The position numbers were made by a program, and so were the translations under genes. Shown one piece after another: positions 60,336 to 64,000 of a stretch of 64,000 bases of DNA; within the stretch, counting starts at the first letter, position 1; each line of letters starts with the position of its first letter. Source of the DNA: Croceimicrobium sp965658965 (GTDB taxonomy: Bacteria; Bacteroidota; Bacteroidia; Flavobacteriales; Schleiferiaceae); NCBI GenBank assembly GCA_965658965.1, contig CBFHVV010000006.1, positions 1 through 64,000 on the forward strand, in the 5' to 3' direction. The notes under the pieces are model-generated. The model was not told the DNA's origin and searched no databases. It saw only the letters and a list, made by a program, of their open reading frames with translations.

Positions 60336-60343
60336 CAAAACTA
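60336..60343 (-). promoter_or_regulatory. Candidate -7 promoter element for the flavin reductase operon
   Basis: TAGTTTTG on the minus strand, 17 bp before the ATG at 60318. Confidence 0.5.
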
Positions 60344-60408
60344 AGGAATTAGAGATGCTTTAGCGACTAATAAGCGATTAGAAATTGATGGAAAAAAAGC
60401 AAGAAATT

Positions 60409-60440
60409 TTGTAGCGGGTTTATTAAAAGCTGTATATTTG
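60409..60440 (+). promoter_or_regulatory. Promoter of tRNA-Leu
   Basis: TTG (60409-60411), 21-bp spacer, TATATTTG (60433-60440), 14 bp before the tRNA. A full consensus match. Confidence 0.75.
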
Positions 60441-60454
60441 CCGCCCTAATCAAC

Positions 60455-60536
60455 GCAGGCGTGGTGGAATTGGTAGACACGCTAGACTTAGGATCTAGTG
60501 CCGCGAGGTGTGAGAGTTCGAGTCTCTCCGCCTGCA
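60455..60536 (+). tRNA. tRNA-Leu (UAG)
   Basis: 82 nt without CCA. Acceptor GCAGGCG/CGCCTGC, anticodon arm CTAGA-CTTAGGA-TCTAG with anticodon TAG, a long variable arm (TGCCGCGAGGTGT), T loop TTCGAGT. Class II length and D-loop fit leucine. Confidence 0.97.
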
Positions 60537-60542
60537 CAAAAC

Positions 60543-60573
60543 AAAACCCTCTGATTTTTCGGAGGGTTTTTTT
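60543..60573 (+). terminator. Terminator of tRNA-Leu
   Basis: AAAACCCTC and GGAGGGTTTT hairpin with a long T run, 6 bp after the tRNA. Confidence 0.9.
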
Positions 60574-60602
60574 ATGCCTATCCTTTTAGTGACGTGATTC
60601 TG

Positions 60603-60654
60603 GATCATGCGCATTTGTGATCATGCGCAAATGTTGGATCATGCGCAAATGTTG
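60603..60654. repeat. Short tandem repeat, unit of 18 bp
   Basis: Two perfect copies of GATCATGCGCAAATGTTG (60619-60636, 60637-60654) preceded by a shorter variant GATCATGCGCATTTGT (60603-60618). The last copy runs into the 50-bp repeat. Confidence 0.85.
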
Positions 60655-60690
60655 TGTATCAAGCAAATATTTGAGTTAAGCGAAATAGGA
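60641..60690 (+). repeat. 50-bp dispersed repeat, copy 2
   Basis: Inverse match to 16150-16199 with one mismatch. Begins ATGCGCAAATG and ends with TTGAGTTAAGCGAAATAGGA. Confidence 0.85.
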
Positions 60691-60963
60691 AATGCAGGCC
60701 GCTTGCCTTTAGAGTGGAGAGGACTGAGGCTTAAAGAAATTTAACTACGATTATAATCAAGGAAAATTAAGCCTAGCTAAAGTTTGTACACGAGGCTATT
60801 AGTGTCAAAGCCACTTGTTTTTAAGTTCTCGAGAAATACGCTTACTAAGCAACCCTGGCCCCTTTCAGAGTTTTGGCTCAGGAAGTCGCTAGTTGCCACA
60901 CAGGCTAGTGCACAGCTTGAAAATAAGGAACACTAGCAAGGAGATAGTAATTTCACTAGTAGG

Positions 60964-61728
60964 CTACTCGGCGAGTTTTAAGGTGATGGGCACAACAAAA
61001 CTCATTCTTACATCTTTACCTCTTTGGCTAGCAGGTTGGATATAAGGAAGTGCGCTTATTACTCTAATGGCTTCATCGTCAAGCCAAGGGTCTACCCCGC
61101 GTAATACTTCTACATTAGAAACCTGGCCATTTTTTTCAATAACAAATTGAACAATAACTCTTCCGTGAATTTTTAGTTGCCTAGCAGTTTCCGAATAGAC
61201 AAAGTTCTCACCAACAAATTGTAATAATTTAGTCTGAAAGCATTCTTTTCGCTCTGCATTGTCTTTGGCACTTTCGCAACCAGGAAAAACTGGAACAGAT
61301 TCTACCAAGGCAAAGGGAATGGGGTCTTCGAGTTCTTCTAGTACTTCGGCTTCTTCGGTAATAACCTCTATTGCGCCATCGCCTTCCACGTACCGAACAT
61401 CCTTCTCACTTAAAAACTCATCTTCATCTGTTTCAGTGGCGCTCATGTCTAATTCCTCATCTACAATAGCATTATCCTCTATAATGTCTAATTGGCTGGG
61501 TAGTTCTTTGGGAGGTGCGCTACTAGCTTTGGGTGGTTCACGCCTTGTAATGGGAATTACTATTTCATCCCCATCAATAACTATAGTTTTTGGCGCTTCA
61601 ATCTCATCGTCATAGAAGCGAATGTTGAAAACCCAGATTACCGCTAGAAGAGCTATGATAAGCCCAATTAAGAAGAAATGGACCCGGTATTTCTCAATAT
61701 CAATCTTTGGATTTTTCTTATTTATCAT
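60964..61728 (-). CDS. TonB-family energy transducer
   Basis: 254 residues from ATG 61728 (a TTG 27 bp upstream is less likely). One N-terminal membrane helix (about 20-38), a Pro- and acid-rich periplasmic linker (PKASSAPPKELPSQ ... DEELDMSATETDEDEFLSEK), the Bacteroidota motif VFPGCE with NAERKECFQ, and the C-terminal TonB fold (IHGRVIVQFVIEKNGQVSNV, DDEAIRVISALPYIQPASQR, VPITLKL). It should pass proton-motive energy from ExbBD to outer-membrane receptors; several receptors are in this window. No exbB/exbD nearby. Confidence 0.88.
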   Translation of the reverse strand: MINKKNPKIDIEKYRVHFFLIGLIIALLAVIWVFNIRFYDDEIEAPKTIVIDGDEIVIPITRREPPKASSAPPKELPSQLDIIEDNAIVDEELDMSATETDEDEFLSEKDVRYVEGDGAIEVITEEAEVLEELEDPIPFALVESVPVFPGCESAKDNAERKECFQTKLLQFVGENFVYSETARQLKIHGRVIVQFVIEKNGQVSNVEVLRGVDPWLDDEAIRVISALPYIQPASQRGKDVRMSFVVPITLKLAE

Positions 61729-61926
61729 AACAGAGCTTATTAAGGTTGAGTGCAAAAAAAGTTCTTTCTGCTGAGACTTAGATGCAAAGGCTCACGCTAA
61801 AAGATTAGGTAAAGTTCTGATAAAAAAAGGAAATCGCTGAGTGATTAGCCTATTAAAAAGTCTAAGATTGGTAGCTTTTTAATAGGCCTCACATTTCTAA
61901 AACCTTCGCTAAATAGGGGTTTGTAC

Positions 61927-64000
61927 TTATTTAATTAAGATCTTATCCTTAACAAATCCGTAATTAGTTTCCACAATAATTTGATAGAACCCTGGACTTA
62001 ATCGGCTCGTATTTAAAGATTGCTTATTGTCATTGTTTAGCTCTTGTGAAAGAAGCATCTTACCTTGACTATCGTAAATTTTAGCATTTTGAAGCTCTAG
62101 ATTAGGACTGGTATAATCGATGTGAATAAATTCTCGGGCAGGATTGGGGTAAATCCGTATACTCGCATGCGCTTCAAATTCTTCAAGGCCAATTTGGTTT
62201 AAACGAAATTCTCGAGTGTCTTCACCACCACAATTATTGGTAACAGTTAGCTCTACTTTATACTGTAAACCTGGGGTGCTATAGATGTGGATAGGATTTA
62301 TGCCCGTACCGGTATTACCATCTCCAAAGTCCCAGCTATAATTGCTTCCATTGGTACTCAAACTCGCGTCAAATTGAATTCTTAATCCTGCATTTATTGG
62401 GCTAAGTATTGTATAGGTCCAGTCGGCAACCGGTGGCAAACAACCAGGTATATTTCGGGTATTTCTTACAGTATCCCCACAGGCGTTCCAGCTGGTAAGG
62501 GTTACTGATTTAGAGTTAGCATCATTATATTTAACACCCACACTATCTCCAGTGGCGGTAAAACCATCGTCAAGGTCCCAGCTATAGCCGCTGGCATTAT
62601 TACCTGGGTCAGCATAAAAACGGGTAGAGTCGTTTGCAAAACTATTTGTGAAGTTTGCTCGTAGGGTATCGCAAATAGTAATATTACTTATTAAAGTATC
62701 AATATTACCACAATCATTCACTGCAATCAGGGTAATGGTATAAACTCCTGCGGCAGGAAAACTATAGCTTGGGTTAGTTGCAAAGCTACTATCAAGTGCA
62801 CCAAATTGCCAAAAAAGAGAATCGGCATTGGTCGACGTTGAGGTGAAACTCCTTCTTAAAAATCTGCCGTTGAAACTAAAACCGGCTGTTACCGTATCAC
62901 ATATAAGTGTGGATAATGTGTCGATTAAGGAGTTGCTGGCTAGGGCTCCACAACTGTCAAAAATTTCAATAACATAATCTGTACTGGCATTCAAGTTATT
63001 GAGTGTGTATGGGCTAGTCACATTATTAACTGTGGTAGCAGCAGAAGGCCCAGCTGATGCAGGATACCATCTTAAATTAGTTACGGCGCCAATATTGGTA
63101 CTCAACCAATTAAAGTCAAGGCTGTTGTAGGTGGCAGAGCTTAAATTTAGGTTTATGGGGGCACCGCAATTCGGACCTAAGTTTTCTATGCGCATATCGT
63201 CTATCGAAATGTCTCCTCTAAAGCCTTGCGCGGTTCCTCTAAAGATAACACTGATTGTATCACCAATATAGCTGCTTAAATCTACGGAATCTTCGAGCCA
63301 AGCATCTGTTTTACTGGTTTGTTGCTGACCAGTTATGGTCTTAATAGTAATGTTATTACCATTATTTTGGGTATTGAGCCTGACCTGTAAATCTCCGATA
63401 TCACTACCAAACATATGATACTTGAAATATAAGTAAGGATTACTAGAGTTGATTATTGCAATTTGGGGGCTAGTGATAGTAGCGGTTGTAGTACTAGAAC
63501 CAAACTGACTATTGCAATTAATAAATTTCCCTCCACCTCCAGCATCTACGGTAGGCCCATTGCCAAAAATGATATTGGTTATCAGGGTCCCCCAGCGATT
63601 AAGGTTTGTATTGCTGGGCCTACTCCAACAATTGTTTATCTGGTCATTGAAATTATTTCCACCTATGCCTTCTACCCAAGTGGCATTATCAAAATTTTCT
63701 AGGTACGGAATGGTGCTAACACCGCAGGCGGTTTGGCCAGCAATTGGCGCTGTCCAGAGGCTTACATCAGCAGCCCCACAAGAGTCTCTCACAAATATGT
63801 CATAGCTGGTGGATGGGTTTAAGCCATTCAGAGTAAAGGGATTACTTGGGGCGCTTACCAAAGTATAAGGCGCGGTACTTCCTGTTGGGCGGTATTGGAT
63901 TTGCCAATTAGTAGCGCCGCCTGTTGTCCAGCTTATATTAATAGAGGTGGTTGTGGATGAGTTTACACTGAGATTAGAAGGTCTAGGACAAGTTGGTGCA
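61927..64000 (-). CDS. Large T9SS surface protein with FN3 and PKD domains (partial, N-terminus beyond the window)
   Basis: The frame stays open to the right edge of the window, giving about 690 residues; the methionine-like codon at 63861 is TTG within a repeat and not a start. Reading inward: an FN3-type domain (NLSVNSSTTTSINISWTTGG ... GLNPSTSYDIFVRDSCG), a MAM/choice-of-anchor-like domain (YLENFDNATWVEG ... ISIDDMRIENLGPNC), another FN3, two to three PKD domains (FWQFGALDSSFATNPSYSFP, YSWDLDDGFT, YSWDFGDGNTGTGINPIHIY) and a T9SS type A sorting domain (IRIYPNPAREFIHIDY ... GFVKDKILI). An adhesin or other surface protein; cargo of T9SS. Confidence 0.85.
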   Translation of the reverse strand, partial: APTCPRPSNLSVNSSTTTSINISWTTGGATNWQIQYRPTGSTAPYTLVSAPSNPFTLNGLNPSTSYDIFVRDSCGAADVSLWTAPIAGQTACGVSTIPYLENFDNATWVEGIGGNNFNDQINNCWSRPSNTNLNRWGTLITNIIFGNGPTVDAGGGGKFINCNSQFGSSTTTATITSPQIAIINSSNPYLYFKYHMFGSDIGDLQVRLNTQNNGNNITIKTITGQQQTSKTDAWLEDSVDLSSYIGDTISVIFRGTAQGFRGDISIDDMRIENLGPNCGAPINLNLSSATYNSLDFNWLSTNIGAVTNLRWYPASAGPSAATTVNNVTSPYTLNNLNASTDYVIEIFDSCGALASNSLIDTLSTLICDTVTAGFSFNGRFLRRSFTSTSTNADSLFWQFGALDSSFATNPSYSFPAAGVYTITLIAVNDCGNIDTLISNITICDTLRANFTNSFANDSTRFYADPGNNASGYSWDLDDGFTATGDSVGVKYNDANSKSVTLTSWNACGDTVRNTRNIPGCLPPVADWTYTILSPINAGLRIQFDASLSTNGSNYSWDFGDGNTGTGINPIHIYSTPGLQYKVELTVTNNCGGEDTREFRLNQIGLEEFEAHASIRIYPNPAREFIHIDYTSPNLELQNAKIYDSQGKMLLSQELNNDNKQSLNTSRLSPGFYQIIVETNYGFVKDKILIK

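Larger units (their letters stand above)
60574..60963. other. Gene-free stretch after tRNA-Leu
   Basis: About 390 bp. Apart from the tandem repeat and 50-bp repeat I see no coding region, RNA or clear promoter in it. Being next to a tRNA, it is a possible landing site for past insertions. Confidence 0.5.

Noticed and set aside
60603..60690. CRISPR-like array from the tandem GATCATGCGCAAATGTTG copies
   Set aside because: Copies abut without spacers and there are no cas genes; a simple tandem repeat.
63859..63861. Start of the right-edge surface protein at 63861
   Set aside because: The codon is TTG inside an FN3 domain and the frame remains open to the window end.

Overview
The window is chromosomal DNA from a member of the Bacteroidota, most likely the Flavobacteriales. 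The evidence is the number of TonB-dependent receptors, exported proteins ending in type IX secretion (T9SS) sorting domains, a PorV-like outer-membrane protein, HmuY-type heme proteins, DUF4249, DUF3127 and DUF6607-like proteins, and the Bacteroidota -7 promoter element TAnnTTTG, often with an upstream TTG, in front of many genes. I see no prophage, CRISPR array, rRNA or classical insertion sequence.

Layout. 1-8.4 kb: the end of a MerR-like regulator, a vitamin/siderophore-type receptor, then a TPP riboswitch driving a thiamine-type TonB receptor and an NMT1/THI5-like lipoprotein. These face a convergent operon (PPTase, GGGP synthase, thiamine-binding MTH1187/YkoF-like protein, PnuC/PnuT transporter, NadR-like kinase). 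Together they look like a thiamine acquisition locus. 8.5-16 kb: ahcY, a histidine kinase with two response regulators, a T9SS-exported protein, a small membrane protein and glutaminase. 16.7-26.5 kb: a tightly coupled minus-strand heme/iron operon: DUF6607-like protein, T9SS-exported HmuY-like protein, TonB receptor, HmuY-like lipoprotein, periplasmic ankyrin protein, DUF2271 protein with a flavinylation-like motif, and a PepSY-flavodoxin-FNR transmembrane reductase. Two palindromic sites lie upstream.

26.8-27.7 kb: initiator tRNA-fMet followed by two tandem units of about 400 bp, each holding a small GIY-YIG nuclease gene and a copy of the tRNA 3' end plus terminator. 27.8-36.6 kb: an unknown exported protein, era, a lipoprotein, an LRR protein overlapping ribF, atpDC, a gene-poor stretch, a lipoprotein and a Rieske-like lipoprotein lacking one ligand histidine. 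36.8-45.8 kb: a three-gene operon (Oar-like TonB receptor, 1363-residue secreted protein, PorV-like protein) with codon use suggesting high expression.

45.8-64 kb: greA, HIT protein, ruvC, glycosyltransferase, YbdG-like mechanosensitive channel, a receptor/DUF4249 pair, tail-specific protease with a lone OppC-type permease, aat, an AtoE-like transporter, DUF3127, flavin reductase, tRNA-Leu(UAG), a TonB-family protein, and the C-terminal part of a large FN3/PKD T9SS surface protein running off the right edge. A 50-bp sequence occurs twice, inverted, in the two largest gene-free stretches (near 16.2 and 60.6 kb).

Taken together, much of the window is envelope transport (thiamine, heme, unknown substrates) interleaved with housekeeping genes. 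The strongest candidates for something undescribed are the tRNA-fMet/GIY-YIG units, the heme operon with a possible flavin electron relay, and the receptor/giant protein/PorV triad.
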